53,077 nt of DNA from Clostridia bacterium. Its GTDB lineage: Bacteria; Bacillota; Clostridia; Christensenellales; Aristaeellaceae. Of the stretch, positions 8,683 to 15,732 are shown one piece after another (the stretch's first letter is position 1; each line of letters opens with the position of its first letter). The notes below the pieces were generated by a model. The model saw only the letters and a list, made by a program, of their open reading frames with translations, was not told the origin of the DNA and did not search any database. The DNA lies in contig JAFWES010000058.1 of NCBI GenBank assembly GCA_017512805.1, positions 1 to 53,077 on the forward strand. The letters run 5' to 3'. The position numbers were made by a program, and so were the translations under genes.

Positions 8683-8703
8683 TTTATCGCTCCCCTCTCT
8701 GAA

Positions 8704-9768
8704 TTACAGGCTGCTCATGACGCCGGCCATGGGCAGCATCATGCTCAGCAGCACCGCCCCGATCACGATACTCAGCAGCGCCACCAGCACCGGTTCAATC
8801 AGGCTGATCAGCCTGGCCAGATCGTCTTCGACCTGTTCCTCGTACACCTCGGCTATTTTGGTCATCACCTGGGGCTCATGGCCGGAGGCGGACCCGATCT
8901 TGAGGATCCGGTTATAAAAATCGGAGAACAGATGGCTGGAGGAAATGGCGTCCGCGAAGGTTTCCCCGCCTTCCATTTTGGCCTGGATGCCCTTGACCTT
9001 TGCGATGGAAACCTCGTCTTCCAGGGCATTGGCGGACATGTCCAGCGCGTTCTCGATGGGGAACCCTCCGGAAAGCATCATTCCCAGCATACCGGCAATC
9101 CGGCTGGAGGACAGCTTTTCGCTGACCTTCTGCACCGGGGGCAGTATTTTCCGCGCCAGGGCGATGACCTTCTCCCGCTTCCCGCTGCGCATGAGCACTG
9201 CCGCCGCCACAACGATGATGATCATGACGGCGATGATCCCCAGAACCACCCATCCGGCCACAGCGCCGATGTTCATCAGCCGCATGGACGCTCCGTTTGG
9301 ATCCACGCCCAGGGAACCCAGCACCCGGCGGAACACGGGCATGACCCTCCACAGCAGCACCGCGATGATCACCACCATCATGATTCCCAGCACCAGAGGA
9401 TAGGTGACCGCGCTGGACGCCGCGTCCCGGATCTTTCCCTCCCGGGTATAGTAGGAGGACAGATTCCGCATGATATCCTCCAGCCGGCCGGTTTCCTCAC
9501 CGATGCCCACCATTTCAATCATGTAGTGGGGCCAGTCGCTTTCCCGTTCCTTCATGGCGATATAAAGGGAACCGGTTTCCTCGATCGTCTCCCGCATCGT
9601 GGAATAGGGCCTGACCCGGGCGTTCTGTTTCTCCTCGTCCTCCGCCAGCATGTCGATGCCGTCCCGCAGCGTCATGCCGCTTTCCAGCATCAGGGCAATC
9701 TGATCGCAGAAAACGCTCAGTTCCTCCGCCGTCAGCACACTTCCGTTCTTTTCCTTGCTCCTGGCCAT
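8704..9768 (-). CDS. GspF/PilC-type inner-membrane platform protein
   Basis: 354 residues. Two type II secretion F domains are seen (about 15-135 and 215-335), with three hydrophobic segments: VTYPLVLGIMMVVIIAVLL, a second near 165-190, and a C-terminal ISLIEPVLVALLSIVIGAVLLSMMLPM. The motif GIGEETGRLEDIM in the first domain and KIGSASGHEPQVMTKIA in the second are typical. The protein forms the membrane platform on which secretion ATPases act. A GGAGGA site precedes the ATG. It lies directly after the transglutaminase gene and before four small membrane proteins. Confidence 0.92.
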   Translation of the reverse strand: MARSKEKNGSVLTAEELSVFCDQIALMLESGMTLRDGIDMLAEDEEKQNARVRPYSTMRETIEETGSLYIAMKERESDWPHYMIEMVGIGEETGRLEDIMRNLSSYYTREGKIRDAASSAVTYPLVLGIMMVVIIAVLLWRVMPVFRRVLGSLGVDPNGASMRLMNIGAVAGWVVLGIIAVMIIIVVAAAVLMRSGKREKVIALARKILPPVQKVSEKLSSSRIAGMLGMMLSGGFPIENALDMSANALEDEVSIAKVKGIQAKMEGGETFADAISSSHLFSDFYNRILKIGSASGHEPQVMTKIAEVYEEQVEDDLARLISLIEPVLVALLSIVIGAVLLSMMLPMAGVMSSL

Positions 9769-9812
9769 TCTCCTCGCTCCTCCCTGTCTTTCCGTTTGGT
9801 TCCGGCCCGGCC

Positions 9813-10634
9813 TTAATAATACCGTTCCAGCGTGTACATTGCATCTTTGTTCACCGCGTTGATCGCGGCGGTCGGATCGAAAAATTCATCCTCCCCGTTC
9901 ACCACCGCCGTCACCCAGGCGTGATAAACGGTCCCGTTCAGGTTTCCGATCTCCATCTTCGCCGGCACCCCCTGGCTGCGCAGCATGGCCACCGTAATGG
10001 CGCTCAGATCCTGACAGATGCCCATGTGCTTTTCCCATGCGCCGTCCAGATCCGGCATGGTTCCCGTCTTGACGCTGACGGATTTGATATAGTCGTAGGC
10101 AAAATGCGTACTGACGTAGTCGCAGACGGTTTCGTAGATTTGCCGCTGATCCGCCATTCCACCGCAGATCTTCTCGGCTTCCTGAACGCACAGCGTATCC
10201 GCGTTATAGTTGACATACTGGTTGGGGTACAGGAAAGGAAGATTCGGATCCGCCAGGCTTACCGTCAGGGAGATCTTCCCTTCCTCCGCGTATTTTTTTC
10301 CACTGACGTTTTTATACAGCGTAAAGGTGTATTTTCCGTCCCCGTACTGCAGGGGGAAAACCTCGTATTCCCCCTCCGTGTTCAGGTCGTAATTCAAGGT
10401 GTGATCTTCAACCTTCACCCGCAGCTTCAAACGCTTTTTGGATTTTGCCGCTTTGGCCATGACGTAACCCTGATCCGCATGGCTGATGTCCAGCGTCAGG
10501 CCGTCCTTGCTCTTGGTCTTTTTCCCGGCGGCGGGCAGCAGCATCTCGGAAAGGGCAGCGGCCGCCAGCAGCACCGCCAGAAACGCTGCCAGGAGAGGCA
10601 GAGCACGCGATTTCCAGTCTCCGCAAGGTCTCAA
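9813..10634 (-). CDS. Membrane-anchored transglutaminase-like protein
   Basis: 273 residues from a TTG start. A transmembrane segment near 13-32 is followed by a beta-rich region and a transglutaminase-like domain (about 160-260) with the triad Cys207 (GICQDL), His238 (YHAW) and Asp253 (FFDPT). Such domains act as cysteine peptidases or amide-transferring enzymes. The TTG at 10634 is chosen because AAGGAGG lies 8 nt upstream; the longer frame begins inside the -10 box of the promoter and cannot be the start. It is the first gene of the pilus-like operon, so it may modify or process fibre proteins outside the membrane, which is inference. Confidence 0.8.
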   Translation of the reverse strand: MRPCGDWKSRALPLLAAFLAVLLAAAALSEMLLPAAGKKTKSKDGLTLDISHADQGYVMAKAAKSKKRLKLRVKVEDHTLNYDLNTEGEYEVFPLQYGDGKYTFTLYKNVSGKKYAEEGKISLTVSLADPNLPFLYPNQYVNYNADTLCVQEAEKICGGMADQRQIYETVCDYVSTHFAYDYIKSVSVKTGTMPDLDGAWEKHMGICQDLSAITVAMLRSQGVPAKMEIGNLNGTVYHAWVTAVVNGEDEFFDPTAAINAVNKDAMYTLERYY

Positions 10635-10696
10635 ATCTGCCTCCTCCTTTTCCGTTTTTGGGGATCCGCTCTTCAGCCCGCCTGTACTTTCAGAAG

Positions 10697-10725
10697 AGTA
10701 TACCACGATTTACCGGCACTGACAA
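10697..10725 (-). promoter_or_regulatory. Promoter of the pilus-like operon
   Basis: Reading the minus strand, TTGTCA (10725-10720), a 17-bp spacer and TATACT (10702-10697). Predicted transcription begins near 10690, about 55 nt before the TTG start. Confidence 0.8.
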
Positions 10726-10741
10726 ATGATTTTTCATCCGC

Positions 10742-11872
10742 TTACAGAACGATATCTCCCGGCCGGAATCCCTTCGGCAGTTCCTCCTCCTCCAGGAAGG
10801 GAAAGCCTTCGTCCTCCAAAACCGGAAGGAACGCCTCAAACGGCCAGGCGGGCACCTCGCACCCATAGGAGGTCTGTCCGAACCATCCTCCCTCCTGCTT
10901 CTTCTGATGCAGATCCCGGGTCATTTTCGTACGGTTGCAGCAGTCATGCACCGCCACCGGCCAGTCCTCCTCCGCCGCCTCCTTCATCAGCCGCAGGGTC
11001 AGCGTCCGGCTGAAAATCGGGCTGAGATAGCCCATCCGGTAGAAATACAGGTTTTCTCCCAGATAGTTGGGCAGGTTGTTTTCATTCAGATGCAGTTCGG
11101 CGCAGTTCATAAAATCGATGCCGCTCTCCAGAATCGCCCGCTTTTTTTCATGGAAGCGGGCAAAGTATTCCCGGGTCATGGGGGTTTCGATCCCCACCTG
11201 GGGAATGTACCTTTTCGCGGTCTTCATCGCGGCGATCACATGATCCGACGCCCCCGAAGCGCCGAGATTGAACCGGATCTCATCCAGCCCCGCCTCCCCC
11301 AGCGCCCGCAGTCGCTCCTCCGTCGCCCGCAGGCCGTTGGTATACAGATGCTGATGGACCCCGGCATCGCGGAAGCGGCGAATGATGCCGTAATACTTCT
11401 CGATCTCCATCATGGGCTCCAAGTACACATAGGCTATGCCGGTGGGCTTGCCCTGCAGGGCAAAAAGCAGATCCAGATCCTCCTCCCGGTACAGCCCGCC
11501 GCCGATTTCCCACAGCCCTTCCCCGATGGGCGGGATGGTGTCCAGCACTCCATAGTCGTAGCAGAAGGGGCACCGCGCGTCACAGCGGTTGGTTTTGCGG
11601 ACAGCGCTGAGCCCCGTTCCCAGCAGGCAGGATCTGCATCCCGCGGGGAAGCGCTCCTCCGGCCCGATATAATAGGTGCTGGGAGCGGATCCCAGCGTCT
11701 TCAGGCCGGGAATCTCCGCTTGCAGCGCCCGAAAACCGGCTTCCGCGGCTGTTTCGATCTGGGAAAAAACCGCCAGCGCAATCTCCTGCTGCCTGATCCC
11801 CAGAGGCTGTTCCTCCGGCATCGCCGCAAAAAAACGGAACCAGAGCAGGGCATCCCGCTTGGAAATCTTCAT
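10742..11872 (-). CDS. Radical SAM protein of unknown function
   Basis: 376 residues. The radical SAM cluster motif is C97-x3-C101-x2-C104 (CDARCPFC), preceded by an extra Cys pair GCRSC at 79-82 and followed late by HDCCNRTKMTRDL, which could bind an auxiliary cluster. The barrel region contains LYTNGLRATEE and DEIRFNLGAS, typical of the fold. The N-terminal 75 residues are not recognised. The ATG at 11872 has GGGAGGT 6 nt upstream; a longer frame would overlap that site. It is transcribed divergently from the SH3-repeat protein gene and stands alone, so the substrate cannot be inferred. Confidence 0.85.
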   Translation of the reverse strand: MKISKRDALLWFRFFAAMPEEQPLGIRQQEIALAVFSQIETAAEAGFRALQAEIPGLKTLGSAPSTYYIGPEERFPAGCRSCLLGTGLSAVRKTNRCDARCPFCYDYGVLDTIPPIGEGLWEIGGGLYREEDLDLLFALQGKPTGIAYVYLEPMMEIEKYYGIIRRFRDAGVHQHLYTNGLRATEERLRALGEAGLDEIRFNLGASGASDHVIAAMKTAKRYIPQVGIETPMTREYFARFHEKKRAILESGIDFMNCAELHLNENNLPNYLGENLYFYRMGYLSPIFSRTLTLRLMKEAAEEDWPVAVHDCCNRTKMTRDLHQKKQEGGWFGQTSYGCEVPAWPFEAFLPVLEDEGFPFLEEEELPKGFRPGDIVL

Positions 11873-11919
11873 GCAAAAACCTCCCAAATAATAAATGTTA
11901 CGGAAAAGTTACGCTTTCA

Positions 11920-11948
11920 TTGACAAAAGCAACTAAATCCTGTACAAT
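11920..11948 (+). promoter_or_regulatory. Promoter of the SH3-repeat protein gene
   Basis: TTGACA (11920-11925), 17 bp, TACAAT (11943-11948). It sits in the divergent region with the radical SAM gene and is followed by an unusually long leader of about 175 nt. Confidence 0.85.
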
Positions 11949-11959
11949 CGGTTCATTCG

Positions 11960-12128
11960 GAAGCGGTCGCCCACGAAGGGCGAACCGGGAAAGGCGTTTG
12001 TCCGCAGGCTCTTCGCGGCATCGATGAGCCGCGCGGAGGATCGGTTCCCCCAATAAGCTGCGGACGGATCGTCCGACTGTCAGCCGTCCGAACAAAAAGG
12101 CGGAAGTGAGCGGAGGCTCACAGAGGAG
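11960..12128 (+). ncRNA. Structured 5' leader RNA, class unknown
   Basis: Within one transcript I see an 8-bp long-range helix GTCCGCAG (12000-12007) with CTGCGGAC (12058-12065). It encloses a hairpin with arms GGCTC (12007-12011) and GAGCC (12026-12030), extended by TCG/CGA. A stem CGGT-CGCCC/GGGCG-ACCG lies at 11964-11987. CGGACGG (12061-12067) can instead pair with CCGTCCG (12084-12090), which competes with the long helix. A last hairpin GTGAGC/GCTCAC (12106-12121) ends just before the GAGGAG ribosome site. This looks like a cis-regulatory RNA. It does not contain the conserved core of any riboswitch class I know. Confidence 0.5.
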
Positions 12129-12134
12129 TGTATG

Positions 12135-13688
12135 ATGAAGCGATGGATCGCATGCCTGATCGCGGTGAGCCAGTTGCTGGCTCTCGGCCAAGCCTTTGCC
12201 CTGTCGAAAAACACGGAAGGGCTCTATGTAGACGATAACGGTCAGGTGATCGACGAATCCGAATCGGAATGGGGGACCCACCTGCCGGGGTACTATATCG
12301 GCGAAGGCGTTGCGTACCCCATCGGCGGCGGGGACAACAGCGGTGCGTCCGCCCCGGTTTCCTCCGATTCCTCCTCCGGCGGCATGACGGTCACCTCCTC
12401 CGACGGATCCGCCTCCGGGCTTCCCGCAGGAGCGGTCATCAACCCCGACGGCAGCGTGACCATCCAATCCGGCTCCATTCAAGTGGATGACGGCTCCTCC
12501 GAAGGCTCCGGGCACCTGACCCAGCAGGAATGGGCGGCCCGGCTGGCCAAGGCCAACGCCCAGCTGGGCGTCACCACCGGGATCGCCTACGTGGACGGGA
12601 ACGGCGCCTCCTGGTCGGCGGAAATCAACGCCCTTGGCCTCGGAGCCAGCACCGTCACCATCAACGGACAGCAGATGATCGTCCCGACCTCCTCCCTGGT
12701 CTGGGATACGGAGGCCCCGGAAGACAAACTGCTGGCGGTGGTTTCCACCACAAAGCAGACCTACGCCACCCTGCGGGCGAAAAAGAGCCAGAAAGCCTTC
12801 GTCATGGGGCATTGCGATAAGTGCACCGTGCTGCTGGTCATCAATACCGGAAAAACCTGGACCATGGTGGACTGCCGGGGGACCCGGGGCTATGTGCTGA
12901 CCAGCACCCTGACCTTCTATAACAACCAGCCCAAGACCTATACCCCCGGCATCATTACCGTCAAGGGCAAAACGCCCCGCGGAAATACGGTTCATGTCCG
13001 CTCCGCCAATAAAAACACCGCCCGTCAGATCGCGGAGTATCCTGTGGGAACGCCCATTGCCGTCTTCAGTCAGGAGGACAAGTGGAGCGAGATCGACGTG
13101 GAAGGCTACCACTGTTACATTCTTTCCGAATTTGTCACCCTGCAGGAAGCGCGGGCCATCCCCGATCTGCCCGCGCATCTCACGGCGCAGGAAGAGCCTG
13201 TGATCCCCGCTCAGGCCGAACAGGCGGAACCGGCCGCCCCGGCCCCGGAAGGAACATTGGCGGAAGCGGTCACGGCCGCCCCCGCGGACGCGCAGACGGA
13301 AGCGGACGCAGCCGCCTCGGAAGCGCCCGGCGGAACCGCGTCGAATCCCGCGGCCGCCATCCTCGCGCAGGAACGCCCGACGGGTACGGAAATGCTGATC
13401 CCTGCCTCCGCCGCTCCCCGGAGCAATCCGGCAGGCGGGCCGGCCGTGCCGGTAGTCCCTGCCGCCCAAGCCCCGCAGATGGAGGCGGAGAGCGGCGCCA
13501 CGGCGATTCCCGCCCAAGCCCCGCAGATGGAGGCGGAGAGCGGCGCCACGGCGATTCCCGCCCAGGCCCCGGCCCCTGCCGCTGCCGACCCGGTCGGCGC
13601 TGCGGCGGAAACGCCCACCGAAGCACCCCCTGTCGCGGAGGAACCCACCGCCAACAGCGCCGGTCTGGCCATCGCGCCTATTCATTAA
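12135..13688 (+). CDS. Exported SH3-repeat protein with Pro/Ala-rich tail
   Basis: 517 residues. A signal peptide (MKRWIACLIAVSQLLALGQAFA) is followed by a Ser/Gly-rich stretch, a helical segment QEWAARLAKANAQLG, and two bacterial SH3 domains (about 205-275, with YATLRAKKSQKAFVM, and 285-342, with VHVRSANKNTARQIAEY). The last 170 residues are Ala/Pro/Glu rich and hold a 16-residue tandem duplication. SH3b domains bind peptidoglycan, and the tail may span the wall. No catalytic domain or sorting motif is present. ATG at 12135 is preferred over 12132 because spacing from GAGGAG is 6 rather than 3 nt. Expression may be controlled by the structured leader. Confidence 0.8.
   Translation: MKRWIACLIAVSQLLALGQAFALSKNTEGLYVDDNGQVIDESESEWGTHLPGYYIGEGVAYPIGGGDNSGASAPVSSDSSSGGMTVTSSDGSASGLPAGAVINPDGSVTIQSGSIQVDDGSSEGSGHLTQQEWAARLAKANAQLGVTTGIAYVDGNGASWSAEINALGLGASTVTINGQQMIVPTSSLVWDTEAPEDKLLAVVSTTKQTYATLRAKKSQKAFVMGHCDKCTVLLVINTGKTWTMVDCRGTRGYVLTSTLTFYNNQPKTYTPGIITVKGKTPRGNTVHVRSANKNTARQIAEYPVGTPIAVFSQEDKWSEIDVEGYHCYILSEFVTLQEARAIPDLPAHLTAQEEPVIPAQAEQAEPAAPAPEGTLAEAVTAAPADAQTEADAAASEAPGGTASNPAAAILAQERPTGTEMLIPASAAPRSNPAGGPAVPVVPAAQAPQMEAESGATAIPAQAPQMEAESGATAIPAQAPAPAAADPVGAAAETPTEAPPVAEEPTANSAGLAIAPIH
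13464..13559 (+). repeat. Two perfect 48-bp tandem copies inside the SH3-protein gene
   Basis: The 48-bp unit at 13464-13511 is repeated at 13512-13559 and begins a third time. It encodes AQAPQMEAESGATAIP, so the duplication keeps the frame and lengthens the linker tail. Identity without silent changes suggests a recent event. Confidence 0.9.
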
Positions 13689-13697
13689 ACCGAACCT

Positions 13698-13727
13698 GGA
13701 ACCGGACCCCTTCCGGTTCCTTTTTTT
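13698..13727 (+). terminator. Intrinsic terminator
   Basis: A 9-bp perfect stem (GGAACCGGA, 13698-13706, with TCCGGTTCC, 13712-13720) is followed by seven T, just after the SH3-repeat gene. Confidence 0.9.
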
Positions 13728-13799
13728 GCCCGCATTTCTTTCCCGATTTCTATTTTACCCCAGGAAAAATGGGCCCGTCAAGCCGCTTCGGCGGGGAAC

Positions 13800-13828
13800 T
13801 TGTCAGAAAAAGGGAAACCGTGTATAAT
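13800..13828 (+). promoter_or_regulatory. Promoter of murA operon
   Basis: TTGTCA (13800-13805), 17 bp, TATAAT (13823-13828), about 35 bp before the murA start. Confidence 0.9.
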
Positions 13829-13862
13829 GGTGGAACGACTGAAGGGAAAGGGAGGCGCGCGG

Positions 13863-15128
13863 ATGGCCGGGAAAGAACGGATGCTGATCACCGGAGGCAA
13901 TCCTCTGGAAGGCGAGGTTCAGGTCAGCGGGGGCAAAAATACCGCCGTAGCGGTGATTCCGGCCTCCCTGCTGTGTGACGAGCCCTGCGTGATTGAAAAT
14001 CTGCCGGATATCGAGGATGTTCGGGCCCTGGTGGATATTCTGCGGGAGCTGGGCGCCAAAGTGGACTATGAGCCCGGCACGCTACGGGTGGATCCCCGCA
14101 GCGCGGAAGGGGATACCGTTTCCTACCGCAATGCCCAGCGCCTGCGGGCCAGCTACTATCTGCTGGGCGCCCTGCTGGGGCGGTGCGGCCGGGCCAATGT
14201 GCCGACGCCGGGCGGCTGCGATATCGGGTCCCGCCCGGTGGATCAGCATCTGAAAGGGATGCGGGCCATCGGCGCCGACGCCGAGGAACGCCGGGGGATT
14301 CTCCGGGCCAGCAGCGCCTGTCTGACCGGAGGGGACGTTTTTTTTGATATGGTGACCGTAGGAGCCACGGTTAACGTCATGCTGGCCGCCGCCAAGGCGA
14401 AGGGGACCACCGTGATCTACAACGCGGCGAAGGAACCCCATATCGTGGACCTGGCCAACTTTCTTAACAGCATGGGCGCCCGGGTCAAAGGGGCCGGAAC
14501 GGATATCATCCGCATCCGCGGCGTGCAGAATCTCCACGGGACCACCTATGCCGTCATCCCCGACCAGATCGAAACCGGCACCCTGATGATCGCCGCCGCC
14601 GCCACCTGCGGCGACGTGATGATTCACGGCTGCATCCCCACCCATATGGAGGCCCTCAGCGCCAAGCTGCTCGAAATGGGCGTTCTGGTCACCGACAATG
14701 ACGACGCCATCCGGGTTCGCGGAGCGCTTCCAAAGCGGGCCATCCATATCAAAACCCAGGTTTACCCCGGTTTCCCCACCGATCTGCAGCAGCCCATGAG
14801 CGCCCTGCTGACCACGGTGAAGGGGACCAGTATTGTACAGGAAACCATCTTTGAGCAGCGTTTTCGCCACCTGGATGAAATCCGCCGCATGGGCGCCCAG
14901 GTCCGGGTGGTGGACCGCACGGCCATCATCGACGGGGTCACCGAGCTTTACGGCGCACCCCTGACGGCGACGGATCTGCGGGCCGGAGCCGCCCTGATCA
15001 TCGCCGGACTGATGGCCCGGGGAATCACGGAAATTTACGAACCCGGATATATCGACCGGGGCTATGAACATATTGAAGACAAACTCCGCTCCCTGGGCGC
15101 GGTGATCAGCCGGGACTGGGCGGAATAA
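13863..15128 (+). CDS. murA: UDP-N-acetylglucosamine 1-carboxyvinyltransferase
   Basis: 421 residues. Transfers enolpyruvate from PEP to UDP-GlcNAc, the first committed step of peptidoglycan synthesis in the cytoplasm. The substrate-binding SGGKN (Lys25, equal to Lys22 in E. coli) and the loop GGCDIGSRPVDQHLKG with catalytic Cys119 are present, so the enzyme is of the fosfomycin-sensitive Cys type. Later motifs include IPDQIETGT and YPGFPTDLQQP. GGGAGG lies 7 nt before ATG 13863; the longer frame starts in the promoter -35 box. It is followed after 18 nt by a J-domain gene. Many Firmicutes carry two MurA copies, and I cannot say which one this is. Confidence 0.95.
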   Translation: MAGKERMLITGGNPLEGEVQVSGGKNTAVAVIPASLLCDEPCVIENLPDIEDVRALVDILRELGAKVDYEPGTLRVDPRSAEGDTVSYRNAQRLRASYYLLGALLGRCGRANVPTPGGCDIGSRPVDQHLKGMRAIGADAEERRGILRASSACLTGGDVFFDMVTVGATVNVMLAAAKAKGTTVIYNAAKEPHIVDLANFLNSMGARVKGAGTDIIRIRGVQNLHGTTYAVIPDQIETGTLMIAAAATCGDVMIHGCIPTHMEALSAKLLEMGVLVTDNDDAIRVRGALPKRAIHIKTQVYPGFPTDLQQPMSALLTTVKGTSIVQETIFEQRFRHLDEIRRMGAQVRVVDRTAIIDGVTELYGAPLTATDLRAGAALIIAGLMARGITEIYEPGYIDRGYEHIEDKLRSLGAVISRDWAE

Positions 15129-15146
15129 GGGGAGGCAGGGGGACAC

Positions 15147-15671
15147 ATGAAAACCCCTTTTGAGGAGCTGGGGCTCCGGGCCTGGGCGGATCCGAACGAG
15201 ATCCGGGCGGCTTATCGGGCTCTGGTCAAGCAATGCCATCCGGACGCGGTGCTGGATCCCGCCCAGAAAGAAGCAGCCCAGCAGCGGATGATCCAGCTGA
15301 ATCTGGCCTACGAAGAGGCGCTGCGGCTGGCTTCCCCCAGGCAGCACGCCGCCTATGCGCAGGAGCTGCCGAAAGCGGATGCGCTGGCCCTGGCGGACAG
15401 GCAGCTGGCCAAAGGCCATACGGAATACGCGCTGCGCCAGCTGATGCGTTCCGACAGCCGGGATGGGAGCTGGTTTTGTATGTATGGCCGGGTGCTCATG
15501 GCCATGGAGCAGCATCATGAGGCTCATCTGGCTTTCCGGGAAGCGGTCCGCCTCGACCCGGAGAACAATTCGTACCGGAGCCTGGCGCTGGATGCGGCGA
15601 TGGCGGAAAAGAAGGAACAGACCCTCGCCGGCCGGGCCCGAAAATGGTTCCGCCGCTTTGGAAAAAAATGA
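15147..15671 (+). CDS. J-domain protein with C-terminal helical repeats
   Basis: 174 residues. Residues 1-65 form a DnaJ domain with the HPD motif at 31-33 (CHPDAV), needed to stimulate Hsp70 ATPase. Residues 75-150 look like two TPR-like helix pairs (WFCMYGRVLMAMEQHHEAHLAFREAVRLDPEN). The C-terminus is basic (GRARKWFRRFGKK). It lacks the Gly/Phe and zinc-finger regions of true DnaJ, so it is a specialised co-chaperone. It shares the murA promoter; no substrate can be named. Confidence 0.85.
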   Translation: MKTPFEELGLRAWADPNEIRAAYRALVKQCHPDAVLDPAQKEAAQQRMIQLNLAYEEALRLASPRQHAAYAQELPKADALALADRQLAKGHTEYALRQLMRSDSRDGSWFCMYGRVLMAMEQHHEAHLAFREAVRLDPENNSYRSLALDAAMAEKKEQTLAGRARKWFRRFGKK

Positions 15672-15697
15672 CCCATCCGCCTGCCGCGGGTGGGTTT
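15672..15697 (+). terminator. Hairpin after the J-domain gene
   Basis: CCCATCCGC (15672-15680) pairs with GCGGGTGGG (15686-15694), one T-G wobble, followed by only three T. It is probably a weak terminator or attenuator before the deacetylase gene. Confidence 0.55.
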
Positions 15698-15732
15698 AGA
15701 TGATTATTTGGGGAAGAAACGGAGACGGTCCG

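Noticed and set aside
11960-12128. c-di-AMP (ydaO-type) riboswitch before the SH3-repeat gene
   Set aside because: A GGAGGATCGG...CCCAAT stretch looks similar and the gene type would fit, but the conserved GTCAGCTAAC-like 3' core is not present in the right place.
11898-13685. Gly/Arg-rich open frame of 595 codons on the minus strand
   Set aside because: Shadow of the SH3-repeat gene; composition is low complexity and there is no ribosome site.
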